Origin: Rostratula benghalensis
Lineage: Eukaryota > Chordata > Aves > Charadriiformes > Rostratulidae
Direction: 5' to 3'
Length of the DNA: 64,000 nt
NCBI GenBank assembly: GCA_013399305.1
Contig: VXAI01000015.1
Span: 3,509,329 to 3,573,328, forward strand
Part shown: piece by piece, positions 23,370-37,086 of the stretch
Layout of the letters: each line of letters opens with the position of its first letter
Position numbering within the stretch: position 1 is the stretch's first letter
Notes under the pieces: model-generated
Told to the model about the DNA's origin: nothing
Database searches by the model: none
What the model saw: only the letters and a program-made list of their open reading frames with translations
Made by a program: the position numbers and the translations under genes

Positions 23370-26300
23370 GCCAGAGGTTTTACCAACTGAGGTTTAGTGT
23401 AGTGAGCCTAGGTCAGCATGGCCCCATCTTCTGAAGCCACAGGAAGGATTTCCTTCAGTATCAGCAGAATGGACCAAATAAAAGACCAAAGTTGACTTCA
23501 GTATGAATCTTAGCAACATTACTTGAACTTGCTTATAGTTTTTTTTTTTGGAGTTTAAAGCAGAAATTCTCAGTGATGCAGTAAATGTTTTCTTCTGTCC
23601 TTTTCTGTGAAGTTGCTTTTCTCTCAACTGCAATGTATCTTTGGACTCCCTCTGCAATAAGAATGAGGTCTCATTATAATCTGCCAGGGTAGACACGCTA
23701 TTGAATAAACAACAAGAAATGTTTTAACAGGACTGTGTGTGTGTCTGAACAGAGTGCTGGTATTATCTCCAGTGTGGCCCAATTTGTTTTCCCTGGTGCT
23801 GGACCGATTGAGGCTCCCACTAGTGGGAGACAGTATCTATGGATTTGGTTGCCGCGCAGTTTAGAATTCTGTATGAGCTGTCATTTTCTGTTGATTTCCA
23901 ACAAGATAATTTCTAATACTCAGAGAAATACAGTTTCCTGGTCCCTATTTTAGTCATGTGTTGGATGCATTTAAAATGTGTGGTTTACATAACTTGTTCC
24001 TATACATTTTAAACACAACAGTTCAGTACACAGGATGAGTTTCAAGAGCTCAAGCTGTTGGTATAAAGGTCTTTTGAAAGGTTATGTTAGGCACTCATTT
24101 GGGAGCTTACTCTTTACTGTTTGGACCATTTAATGTGCTCTAAATTCCTAAAGCATCAGAAAACCTCTTGAAGAGCTGGTGTATTCGTTTCAGTGTGTTC
24201 ATTTCTACCAGCATATCTGATCAAATTGGATAAGAATGTAACGTTTTTGTGAAGTCAAACATCATGTTACTAATAAGCAATTCTAGCAAAGCAGTGTCTC
24301 TGCTGATAAAGCGGTGCTGATGAAAAAATAGAAGTTACTTTGAATAATGTTTGTAGAATGCCACTGGTTTATGTGTGCTTAGGGAATGTGTTTGCAAAGT
24401 CTTTACATGTGCATGTTTGTGTACTACACGCCAAGGGCAGGATGTAATACAATCTAAAGAGAACTCCACTAACCTAAACATTTTCTATGCAGTGGATGAA
24501 TACCATCTCTGCAAAAGTTTTAATAAGCATGACTATGCATGATGACTTGCAAAAACATGGTCTCAGGAGATTGCTGGAGATTTTAAATAAAAAAATAACT
24601 AAAAAAACACCCCACAGTGTAAAAATGTAGCCAAATAAATAGAGCCTTAAGTAGGTGCTGAAGGGCTCTGTTTTAGAAACACAGGAAAGATGGCATATTT
24701 ACAAAATACTGTCAGGGTAGTCTGATTAGAAGTAAGAAACTGGAATACTCTGCTGTTCAGTTCAGTAAACACTGAAGGAATTTATGTGCTTGTGTAGCAC
24801 CATGAGATGCTGAAATGGTACTTGAGCTCAGAACACTATTGGATAGGAATTACTGCAGGTCTTAATTGCAGCTGGGGTTTTTTTGTGTTTCAAATGAAAC
24901 CTCAAGCATTTTCACCTCTGTTGAATTTTAAGTTATAAATGTGGATATGGAAAGCCTAGCTGAATTTACATTAATGCAAAAAATACATCAGTCATACTGG
25001 CCTTGACCGCTGGTGTCTCTGTTATTTGTCCGCTAAGAAAAATGAAAACAGAGTAGATACCTGTAATGATTATTGTAGACCATTGCTACTGAGAGGAGAC
25101 TACAGTGTTGGTGAAAGTGCTGCATGTAACTCTGGAGAACTACAGTTTTCATAATGGAAGAACTGGGGAAAGTGGGGGAGAGGAGAGGCCCAGAATAAGG
25201 ATGAACTTCAGGCAGAGCAAGTTACAAGGCTCATTGATGGCTGGAGAGACTCCAGTTGCAAACGAAGGCACTCAATGTTATTTTGAAAGTGGTTTGTATA
25301 ATAAGATTTAACAAGATCTTATTTGTCCTTCTGAAAGAACAGCATATGGTTACTAACAATGTCCTCAAAGCTGTCCTGTTTTTCATTCCTACAGTGTCTT
25401 TTTTTTCTGTGCTACTGCATGCTTCATCCATTTGCTTGTGCACAGAAGGGAATCGGCTGGGTATTCTCACGTGTCTTAATGTTCATTCCCCATAGACAGC
25501 TTCTGGGAGAAAGAAAGGCAGGCCTTTCTTTGTACGCTGCTCATGGTTGTGATTTTAGTTGTCGGCCTATAAGAAAGGTGTACATAGCATTAATAGTTGA
25601 TGCTGTGTTACTGTTACCTGTTACTTACATTACCCGTTGTTGGATTATGACATCATCTGTTCTACCAGAGTTGTTAACAACAAGACAATGCAGCAGTTGT
25701 ACTCCAGCGGTAGTTAATGCGGCGATGGGTCGAGAAGAAGTCCCAACAAGTTAAAATACAGAGTTCAAATAATGAAATTGGAGAGAAGATATTGTTAGTT
25801 TAAAACACTGTGATACAAAGACAGTGACAGTTTGGATAGATGTGTCTGTGTAGCATTGTTTCTTGATATTTAATAGCCTACAGGACAGCAGAAGTGCTCT
25901 TTAAATTGCCCTATGCATACTGAGTAATAAGCACTTAATCAAATGAGTTTAAAGAAACTGCATATAAATTAAAAACATTTTTACACAAAGCTTGATGCCA
26001 AGAATTCATTGTTGAAGTATATGGCTGAACCTCTTTACTTAAGCACTAGAAACTACTTTTGCCAAAGCTAACATTAAAGAAGACTTTGTCTAATAATATA
26101 TAGCCTTTAAGTCTTTGATACACAGCCATGACAGTGATCTTAGCAAAGGATTATGGCATTGTGTTAAGCTGGGGAGAAAGCTACTTTAATACCACGACAT
26201 TAAGCCACTGCAGTGAAGCCTGGAAAAGCACAACTTAGATCTAACACATTAAGGACAAATTCATGTTATTAAGCTTAATTAAATCTATTCTAACAGGATT

Positions 26301-29300
26301 TAGCAGCATCTATCTAGAGGTTACCAGTCATGATTTAAATTTGTCTAGAGCCTGGACCAATACTGCATAAGTCACTGAGAAGATCACTGTGTGCTTTGGT
26401 GGGCTTTGGATCAAGCTGATCTGCAAACAGACGCACACCATGACATCACCATAACACGGCAAAATACATATTTCTGCAGGCATCCTATTATCTGGCAGCT
26501 GTTCCATTAACGTCTTTCTGAACCTACAAGACTGCTGCCCAGTTAATGGCTCATAATGCAGATACATAATTGTTGACTGTTTCCAGCTGAGCAGAGTAAT
26601 CTCCATGCTTTATTCACAGTGACTCAACTCTTCACTTTGCATTTTTGGAATATAGTTCAGAGTCCAAAAAGGAGGCTTTTGCATCTTCCTTTATTCAGTG
26701 TTAAACCTCCTGCCTGCTGAAATGCATATTTATAATATCTCTGAGCAATTTTAGACATAATTATTTCGGATCTGTCCTAAATGTTATAGGTATTTTTTAT
26801 TGTGCATTAATTTGTGTTGATGTTCTGTTCGTCAAATTTTCCTTTAATTTTAAATGGGTGCGGAAACTAGGATGTACTAGTTTTTTCCTGTATTGATAAC
26901 TGCTATGGAAGATAGGCTGTCTGGTGTAAGGAAAGTATCAGAAGGCTAGAGACAGCAAAATCCATAAGAGTTAGTCAAATGGTTCACAAGAGAAAGAAAC
27001 ACCAAACATAATGGTGTGGCCAAACATTTTCATTAGCTGTGACATTTCCAATGCAAATTAATCTGTAGTTTCCTGTTAGAGTGTAGGCCACAGCCATCAT
27101 TTTTTTTTGCCAAGAAAAATTGTGTTTAAAACAATTGTAATGTTGCTTTCTAAACTGAATCGTCCAATCGCTTTGGAATAGAAAATACAGAAGTCCCTAA
27201 AGAAACTGGAGTACAGACAAGTGCAGATACTGTTCAGTTCACTACTGCCTGCCTTTCCATCTGCAGCTTGTAACTGTACCTTGAACTTCTGTCAGGAAGA
27301 ACTTCAGAAATTAAAATCACATCCCTAGTGAGGTGACTCCATACAAAGCAGTGTAGTCCACTGATGCACTACTGCAGAGCATAATGATTAGAAATACAGA
27401 ATGCTCTGGTGGTTCTTACTGTAATTTGCTATATTTATATAAATGGGAATTTAATCATTAATGAATGAAAGTGTGGGGTTTGAATGTAAAAAAATACAAT
27501 AGCTGTCCCAGATTTTCTCCCTGGGAGTTTTTTCCTTTGTGTCTTTATTTTTGGCTATAGTTAGAAGTATAATGTTCTGTGGAATGGAGGTAAAATGGAA
27601 CGAATTTATGCCTTGGTTTAGGCTGGGCTGGCCACTAAATGAATGACAGAGACCCTGCAAAAGAGGAGCATCGTGCACATTTCCTTCTCTGGAACAAACC
27701 TGTTGAACAAGTTGAAAACCTGACATTTTTCTCTGGATTTTGCGCAGTGCTCTTTGGTTTTAACATAGGACAGCAGCAAGCTAGTGCTTTCAATTTGCCA
27801 TCAAAAACTCACAGAAGTTTTTGGAATTCGGGATGGCATACAGTTTGTACACCTGCTTAAGACTTCTCTGTATGGACCAGTCCTTTGATCACTGGTTAGT
27901 TTTTCACTGCTCTGTCAACCTTGTACACTCACAGATTGTGCGTTATGGTACTATTGGCAAACGGCTGGATTCAAACCGAAAGTGGCTGTTGTCTCTGCAA
28001 TCCATGGAAGTTTCTTGAATAATCTCCCTCACAAAGCAAGTTCAGAAATCCCTGAAGGTTTCTATAACAACAGAGATGAGTTCAATGAAATGACTGAAAG
28101 AAGCTTATTTCTGTAGGTGTATTTCCATATGGGCAAAAGCCCAGTATATGCGAATTAAATTAATTTCAGTGAGTTACTTCAGAGTAATGCCAACTTCACT
28201 AATGGGAATGCTCATGTTTTGCTTCTGAAAGTTCCATCTCTCATAAAAACACTTGTATAGCACATGCTTTTGAGTGTCTTCTGAACACCGTGCTTAATCA
28301 TGTCACGATTTATGTTCTTTGCATTGACCTCAGGACTTTATCTTTAGGCGCTTGGTAATAAGTCATGATGTGATACAGCACGAGTACTGTAACATTAGGG
28401 GATGGCAATGAGGAAAGGAAATGGAACATTCATTTGTTCAGTGTCAATGGTCTATTCTCTTGCTTCTGTTGTAATATTTGCATGTGACCTTCAATGAATC
28501 AGAATGTTTTGAAGAATAATTTAGCTGGAAAACTTACAAAACAATTCCTCCTATCTTTCAGAATAACAATTGAAATAGAACACGCACTCCTTAGATGCCA
28601 CTTGCATTAAAAGTTTCAGTCTTCTATCTTCTGAATTTAAGATTCTATAGATGTCTAAAGCTCAAGTAGTAATGCTATTGGATTGTGTTTGCCTGGAAAA
28701 TGTCAGCTTGGGATTGGCAGAAAAACCTGAGAAATACTAAATGATAAATAGAAATTCAGGGCGAATTCAAATTTACCTGAGAATTTGGGCAAAATTCTGC
28801 AAATTGTGCTAAAAAAAATGGGGTGGTAATGTAAGACTTGTTAGAGCTCTAATATTAAGCCAGCTGATGCATGTAGGAAGAGAAGAACATGTAGGAGAAA
28901 CAAGAAACAGCATTATAAACAGAAGAACTGTGGTTATTTTAAGCAATCAAGCAACTTAATTTTATCAATTGCAATATTTTGTTTCTGTATTTGGAAGTTT
29001 GAGCCTATGTACTTTTGGTATGTTTCCCATTGGAAAATGAAGATGTAATGCTGTACATACAGCACTATGTTAGTGCTAATTCTAACACGTAATTGGGATT
29101 TGATGTCCAGCTCTGGAGGCATGCTCTGCATCTGTACCACATTTGGAATACCTGAGGAACTCCAGTTTTGTTTGGACTTTATCCTTGTTGAGCTATCATC
29201 TAGCTGGATTCAAAACAGTTCAGTGGAGTGTTTACTTCATGGATGCCCATTGGATTTGTTTAGATTTATAGCCAGTGATACGAATGAATTGTTTTACACA

Positions 29301-30182
29301 ATGCCTAAATGCTCCCTCCTATGTCACAGCTCCACCAGTAACAGTGAGCCTGCCACACACATCTGTTGTGATTTTTATATTATTTTATATTATTTTTTGC
29401 TATGATTAAATAAACAGTTGAATGGAAAGTAGGTTGGATGTTCATTTAGGAGCTGGATGTAGGGCAAAGGTGTACTGATGGGGTTGCTCTCTGTGGGCTT
29501 TCCTGTACCACTCCACCAAAAGACATCTCTTAACGAGGCTTAGATGTACTCATATTGATCAACAGCATGTTTTCAAGCCAAAGTATCCAATACTACTTCC
29601 AAATGATGACAGCTCTGACATGCATAACTTAATTTTCATCATTAACTCTGAGATTAATCTTAATGTAACTGCTGTGGTATTCAATTGTGCAGCTAACTGA
29701 AGCCTCAGAGAAAGAAATAAGCTGTGGCATAAATATTTGAACAGTTGCACAGGTGTGACACTATTTTTTTCAGCTAAATTTCACTTTGTAAACATCTGAG
29801 ATCTGTAACTTGAAGTAGACTTAGTTGAAAAAATGCTTTAAATTCCTTATCAGCAGCACTTGTCTGGAAGACACCAGTGCCAGAGACACAGAACCATTTC
29901 TTAATTGAATTGAAAAAAACCCTTCCACTTTCCTCCTTTGTACTTGTCTGTTGAGCAACAAATCTCACTCATAGTTTCTTGCCATGGGGCTACAGTAAAT
30001 CTAACAACCTCTTAAGAAGCCAGCAGTTTATCTTATTTTATCTTTTATCTTTAAAGATTACAAAATTTAAAATGTACTACAGTTCATGCAGGAGCCAGAC
30101 CAGTCTTTTTCATTTTTTGTTATTATTGGTTGTTGTGAAGTTTGTGACTTTGGAAACATGAGAAAGGAGAGAAGTCATGGAA

Positions 30183-30202
30183 TTTTTTTTTTTTTTTTTT
30201 TT
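30183..30202 (+). repeat. Homopolymer T20
   Basis: Twenty T are followed by CAGTGCTGAGG. The minus strand reads as A20, so this may be the tail of an old minus-strand retroposed sequence, but no source is recognisable beside it. It superficially looks like a 3' splice site; no coding frame follows it. Confidence 0.9.
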
Positions 30203-32660
30203 CAGTGCTGAGGCACGAGGGGGAAATATACTTGCATTGTCTATCAAATAATGTTTGGAAGAAAGAGTCTTGGTTCTGACATTTCAATTTGCAGGGGTAT
30301 GTATAAAGCAGGCAACTGTTCTTAAAAATCAGATCTAGATTTTGAGTTAAGGTGATCTATAAAATAATGTTTTAACTGGTAGTAGTTGAGGGGGTTTTTT
30401 GCCTGACTGGCTTATGATTTTCAAAGTAGCAGCATTTCTCTTTTTGAACTAGGGTTGTGCATCTTGACTGAATCAGTGTCCTAGAAAAGCATTAAAGGGC
30501 TACTGCATCGCTGGAGAAAGATGCATGACGAGATCATTACAAAACACCCATGGCTTTTCATAAGAACATCTGGAGCTCTAGTTTCACCTTGTATGTTGCT
30601 TTTAGTCAATGGATATTTTTCACAGCCTGTCAGTAGTATAGAGTGAGTGCAGTGTGGGACCAAAGTATTGCTGTGTGCTGCTTTATCTTGATGCTTTCAA
30701 GGGTACGATGTGTCCATTCTCTTGTACTTTTCTTTCAGGCGTCTTGCTTTTTAACCTAAAGGAAGCACAGTATTGTTGTTTTTAAGGGATGTCTGTACTG
30801 TACTTGCTTGCTTGAATCATTCCTTGAGGCTCCAGTAGACCTGAAGTAGACCTCTCCTAGACCACAGCTATTCTCACGGCTAAATACATCTAAAGGTCTA
30901 GGCATGCAGTGCATTGAAATCCATTCAGACCATACTTCTGCATGACCAGCAAAATTTCCTCATTCTTGGAACAAGCAAGAGACGTGCAATGTTAAAAATA
31001 AAATGCAAATGCCTGAGTTATTTGAATATAATCACTTTATTAATTTAACTGTCTAACAGATACTGATGGCAGTCTAATAATAAGGTCCAAAATGTTCTTT
31101 CTCATTAGAGGAGTTAATGAACTCACACATCTTAAGTATTTCATTTTAATTAATTCGGAATAATTTATACAAGAGAGAGAAGTGCCAAAAAAATATTCCT
31201 ATTGAGGAGTGGAATATTGGTAAATCTGTTAATGAGGGATGCCGCATGCCCAGACCTCCATGAAAAGATTCCTACAGTTCTGGGATTCAAGTGTAGAAAG
31301 CGATGGCTGGATATTTTCAAAATTTCAGCACTGTAGATGTTCCCACTTACTGTTACTTTATGTACTAAATAACATGTAATCCCAACAGCAGGCACAAGAG
31401 ACTTTGAGGTCAAGACAAAAAATCTGTCCCTACATATAGGTAGGGTATCAAAACATGAAAAGCATTTGTTAGTAATAAAACTTTTAATTTCTCTGTGATT
31501 TCAGAAAGTAGAAAAACTGAACGGAAATATTTTCCTTGAATTTTGAAGTGTGGTTCCTCTTTTGAACTCTAGCACTTTCAAAATTAAATTTCAAAAGTTG
31601 CGCATTCTAAGCACTCATTTTATGTCTAGTCATGCTCTCTATTTCTGCAAAAAAAAGATGGTTTTGGCCATTACATTGTGTTTTGGCAGTTTTTTCATCT
31701 TTCAGGAGTTAACGAACAGTACAATGTAAGCAGTAAGCACATTGCTCTAAGGAAGTAGTTTCAGTTCTGAAAGTTTCCTGATATTTTACACCCAGAATGA
31801 GCTTTATGATTGACTTAAAATGAGTAAACTGTATCATTTTGTTTTATGCTTCGTTGGGTTAATTTCCTTGTGCTGTCATGCCCAGATTTCAGTGTATATT
31901 TGCTACAGAAGCTTGTTAATGTTAAAAATAACTAACTTGAAACTGCTGAAACCATGATTGATATGTAAAAAGATATGCCTTAAGCCTGCAAGAAATGCTG
32001 AAAGAGGTAAGTTAGGAGTGAGTGGCAAGCAAGCAGATGTTTTCTAGAATTGGAATCAGCATGCAAAGTTGTTTTGGGCATACTAATGTAGTTAGAATAG
32101 TACCTAAAGAGTCTTTACTGTTAATACAACATTATTATATTGTATGCTGTAGGTACACTTAAGGAAATATAATTCCAGCTGTAATTTGAGTTGATCCAAG
32201 AGAGGGGGACTAGCCAGAGAGAAAGGAGCAATGATTTTCCTAAAATCAACCAGCAATTCAATGACACAGGTAGGAACAACATTTAGGCAATTTGTTTTGT
32301 GCTCCTGTACTCTGGTGGCTACACTATACAACTTTCAGATAATGTTTTATTTTGAGCAGTGGCTGTTTTGGAGCTGTTTTTCATTTCTGCCTGATCTTTC
32401 TGGACCTGGAAATTGCATGGTAACCAATATGTTTGGCCAGTCTGCTGTATGTGAAATGCAGTTGGAAAGTGTGTGTGTTGGATTTGGCTAGAATGTATTG
32501 CCTTTGTATGTCAGAACTGAAGTGAATTTGACTTCCAATTCTTTGTCAACACGCTTGGGAAGAAATCAAAAGAAAAACTCAGTTATAGATGCTGATGAGT
32601 TCAATGTAAATTATCTGTTGGAGGTAAACTCTATTTGTAATTACTTTTACTATCTTTAAA

Positions 32661-32714
32661 GCATGCATGCTATACATACATTCTTTTATTTTCAGACCAA
32701 AGCTTTAAAGCTTT
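32661..32714. repeat. Two short perfect palindromes
   Basis: GCATGCATGC lies at 32661-32670, and AAAGCTTTAAAGCTTT at 32699-32714 is a 16-bp perfect palindrome built from two AAAGCTTT units (each itself palindromic). No function assigned. Confidence 0.85.
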
Positions 32715-35691
32715 CTTTGATTAAATATTTACAGATCTCTATAGCTTCCAGAGGCTTTTAACATCATGCTATATGAGCAAAGAAAAGGTCAATGCAGACA
32801 TACCTCAACAAAGAATAATAGGATATAGTTACAGAAGAAATTCTGTTGTCCTAAATTTGTTTGTGGTCATCAAGTTAGGGTATTAGGCTGGAAACTAGAA
32901 GACTTGTTTTTCCCTCCAATCTGCTTGCTTTGTTGTTGAGCAGACATTTAAATGGATTAAAAGATCTTCTGAGCAAGATCTTCATTGCCTGTATTTCATT
33001 ATATAGGTACATGTGTTCATCACCTTTTTCCTTGTAGTGTGTTGATCTTATCAAAAGGTAGAAAGGATCATGTTAAACTTTTAGGTGGAAACTGTGGTAA
33101 GGGTGGTAGCATACTATGGTACAGTAAGGGTGAAAGCAAGTAACTAAAAGTGTTGATTTTATAGTTCAGTCATTCAATCCCTGTTCTAATAATATCCCTG
33201 GTGCAGTCTTAGAAGAAAAGACTGACAATGAATCATTACATAGGTCTGGGGGGTTTGTCCCTTCCTTGTTGTGATGTTGAGCAATCAGCACTGCAATTTC
33301 TTTTTTGCTTTTCCATTCTAAATGGAACTAGACAAAAGCCATGTTTTTAGGCAGGCAAGGATGACTTCAAAGTAAGTAGTGTTGAGTTCAATAGCAGTGG
33401 CCATTTTGATGGATAGAAAAGCCTTAGAGATAGATGGCAAAGCATAATGATGAGCACTGAAGAATCTTTTTTGCTAACAAGGAAGCAGTGATAGGCAAGA
33501 GAATATGAATTGGTGAAACCTGGGTGGATTTTAGCAAAGTGAGGGTGAGCAGTTGCACAAAAGACAGAATACAGTGCCACCTAGTGCCTTCGGCAAAATC
33601 AAGCTGGATATCCTCATTCGACTTCCAGGTGAGTAGGATTTCTGAAAAGGAAAATGCATGAAAATAGTATTAATTTGTTAATGTAAAAATCAGTGGGCTG
33701 TATCTTCCGTTAGGAGGCAGGTCTATTCTGACTTGCCAACACAGCCCTTAGGGTGTAAGAAACAGTCTCAGCTTGAGTGGATCTCTCCCAAGCCCTTTTT
33801 TCCTGTTGAAATACGGGGTGTCACCTGAACAAAGTGTATGGTGTGTCATGTGTCAAATTTCAGCAAACAATTCATTTCCAAAGGATGTTAAGACACCTTG
33901 AAGGCAAACCCCTGCACAGAGTTAATTTGCTGGAAATCCGAATGGCAAAGTTGCAAAGTTTTTTTTATACAATGGTCTATAAGTCTTTATCATTAAATTG
34001 ATTGCATATATGCTCTTTTCAATGAAATTTTTGCTGTAAAGAGGGGACCTTTGTTATGTAGAAATACATTGCAATGTTATTAGTAGTGTGACATTTGTAC
34101 TTAGAAACATAGACTAAGTCTGCTCTTTGATGGATTGAGTTGCCCTCTGAACTTCTCTCTCTCTGACTGTGGAAGGAACTAAAAGTGTCTGACTTTATTT
34201 CTCAGATGGGTGGAATGAATCCAAACCAAAAGTGGGATATTTGGATTTGTGTACTCCTGTTACATTAGGCTGCTTTGCATTTTCAAATTTCACATGAATT
34301 TTCACATTGAACACTGAGGAAGCAGTAGCTCACATATTAAATATAGAGGAAACAAAATAGTTCAGCCCTGTGTGTAGTTGCTGGGTGATAATATTCATGT
34401 GATAATGTAATAAGACTGTCAGATTTCTACGCTTTTCAGATTCAAAGGAAATGAGACAAACTTGAAGCATCTGATAAAAGACTGCCAATGTGATTCTGTT
34501 CCACTTGCCATAGGAGTATCTCTATCATCTTGGCAATGTTTGAGGATTAGCAGCTACAGCTCTTATACTAATGGGTCTCAGCTCTCCAGAAATGGGCTAG
34601 ACAATGGTAAGGTGCTGGAGAATCTCTGAATGTAGTGCAGTGGAGTGGATGAGCTTAGAGCTGAGTATAAAAGGAAGTTGTGACCAAAGACATCTTAGTT
34701 TGGATGATTAGTACTAGAATCTCAGTGATCTCCTGCCCTTGGGTTGTCTGAATTTCATGTTTTGAAACCTGGGAAAAAAAGAATAAAAATGTATAGCTTT
34801 TATTTTTGGGGTTAAGTCTAGCTCAAGTAAGAGAGACTATTCTTTATTGTAATACTGTAAAATTGCAAGCTGTGTGTGACATGTAGTGTTAAAATACGTG
34901 AAATTCATCTGTTGAGGATCTAAAGTGGTTTTGTGTGAACTACTCTGCCAAGGGTTTAATTTTATCTTTTTTGCTTGTCAAAATAACAGGGCAGGGGGAA
35001 GTAATAATGGGTAACTTGTGGAAAGTAAACCTCTGAGTTTTCGGTCTGCTGTGATCCATACAGTCCCACTATTTGATATGTGTTATTCATCATTTTTTGC
35101 AAATCCCCATTAATCTTAGCAGTGGATGGTATTCCTACAAAAAAACCTCTTAGCTGTTTGTTACGCGCTCCCCCCCCCAGGGATACAGGGTAACATGTCT
35201 CAGTTATCCTGTATAAAAACTGATATATGACATTGGGTGATCCATCAGACAATACGACTAGTGTTTGCCAGCCAGTCTAAGGGAATAGTTCCTAAGTAAT
35301 GAACTATTTCAAAATTACTTGTTCCAAATATGTCATAGATACCTACTCAACAAAGCTAGGGGGGAAGGAAAATAAGGGAGCATAATAAAATGCTGTGTGC
35401 TCCCCTAATAACCTTCTCCTTTGATCTTTTGTTTAACATAAACCAGTGTTAAAAAATAAAAAGAAAATTAAAAGCTCTGTTTAAGAGCTTTCAGCTTCCC
35501 TGAATTCCATACTTGCCTTCACTGGTTGTCAAAGTAGTGGGATCAAAGAATGTAAGAGATGTTAATATCTTTTTCTTATTGCTTGATTTATTGAAATTCA
35601 TTTTTTGTTCTTGTGACCTTCATCATTCACTTTTTCACCTCATTTGCATTTATGAGTTCTCCAGTCAAAGTACAAAGTGAAAACTGTAGCA

Positions 35692-35889
35692 CTAATCAAA
35701 AATGATCAGATAAAATAGATGTGTATTAAATAGAGTAAATGAAAGACTCATCCGCCCTGTCTTGAGTGCCAGAGCCCTGATGCACTCCAGGAGTCGCCTT
35801 CCTTTCCCACGCGGTCGGTCCAGTGCCTGCTGACAGCCCTTGCTCATGGTCTTAAATAAATCCCAAATTATAGGCCGTTGTCCCTTCAA
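35692..35889 (-). other. CpG-retaining patch with a 65-codon open frame, unidentified
   Basis: About 140 bases (35752-35889) hold six CpG, including CACGCGGTCGGTCC, in otherwise CpG-poor DNA. On the minus strand they give a basic, coding-like peptide (KGCQQALDRPRGKGRRLLEC, then IRALALKTGRM) before running into AT-rich flank. It does not match CR1 or any LTR I can recall. It could be a fragment of a retroelement gene, a retrocopy, or an exon. No start context or splice site decides. Confidence 0.25.
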
Positions 35890-36779
35890 AGAATGAACTT
35901 GAGTTCTTTTAGTCTATTACATGGTGTATGTGTCTGAGGGTTTTGACATATCCTGGAGACTTGTATCTCCCTTATGTTACACAGCTGTACTGGAATAGCT
36001 GTATTAGTAAATGGATAGTATTGATGAAAGTGTCTTGACTTCATGTAACTGAAAGCTGCACAAGTGTAATGCGTGTCATTGGGGGTGCCTTGGCAAATGA
36101 AGGCCTATGTTGGTATGTTTGTGCCTCCAGCCTTTGCAGACAAATCATTACAAGTATGCTGCTTAAGTCAACCATTATGGATTCTTTTATTATAATCCTT
36201 TTTCAAGTAGAATCAAGAATTTTAGAATCTGAAATTGTGGATAGTATCAAGAAAACGCTTGAGCTGATTCTGGACTCTGAAATCTTACTCAGAGGCATGA
36301 TTTATACCAGCTAAAAGTTAATGAGGGTGGACTTGTATGGTTTTAACTTCTTCTGTACTCCCTGCTACACTGTTGCCTGACTTTGAGCCCCGGCATTTGT
36401 ATTTAATATGGCTTCAAGCTGTTGTTGCATCTATTCCTTAGGAAATACCTGGAGCATGAAAGCTGTTACATGAAGTTAGTTCATTACAGCATTACATGCA
36501 TTACTTCATAAACATCCATCCAAAGCAAAGGTGCTTGCTTTGATCACCTCTGATCTTGGCTGTTACTGCTACTGACTTCTATAAGCCTTTTTTTCCTTTG
36601 TATGTTGTTAAATTCTAATTTGAAGTTGTCAAGAGCAGGTTCTATTTATTTCCCATAATAATAGATTGTGTATTTTTTTTAAATAGTTTTGAACTTAAAT
36701 CAGTTCTGTTGGGGTATTATTACATCACTCTTGAAAAAGCATTGATGTGCCAGCATTGCTTTGCTGCTGTCTGTGTTTC

Positions 36780-36856
36780 ACCTGGGAAAGCACCTTGGTC
36801 TGTCACTGAAAGGCACTGCATAAATGTAACGTGGTATTATTTATTTATTATCATAG
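36780..36856 (+). repeat. Ancient L3/CR1-like LINE tail
   Basis: GGGAAAGCACCTTGG, GAAAGGCACTGCATAAATG, and then TATTATTTATTTATTATCA match the diagnostic tail layout of old amniote L3/CR1-like elements (AAAGCACTTTGG, GAAAGGCGCTATATAAATG, (TATT)n). Only the last approximately 80 bases are recognisable; the part upstream is too diverged. Confidence 0.5.
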
Positions 36857-37086
36857 CACCGCACTGACAAGCTACCTCCCAAATGCATCAGTAACCAATC
36901 TACCCTGGCACATTTGTCGTTCCAGTTCTTTTTGTGTTCTCTCCCTGTGTGTTTCCTTTACTTGTGGCTCCTTGAAACATTGCTATGGTCTTTCTCTACA
37001 ATTAGATACTAGCAGTTTCTATCAAGTGTACCTGTTTCAGTCCTTTGGGTCATCCATCTATTAATTTGGTTTTTTTCAATGCTTAG

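Larger units (their letters stand above)
19626..36779. other. Long unique AT-rich non-coding stretch
   Basis: No gene is recognised. The largest frames are about 131 codons (25359-25754, plus) and 112 codons (29067-29405, plus), without recognisable domains. The inverted repeats at 23332 and 32699, the T20 run at 30183 and the CpG-retaining patch at 35750 are listed separately. Confidence 0.6.

Noticed and set aside
30183..30205. T20 followed by CAG as a strong 3' splice site
   Set aside because: No open coding frame or donor follows at a sensible distance; homopolymers of this kind are common.
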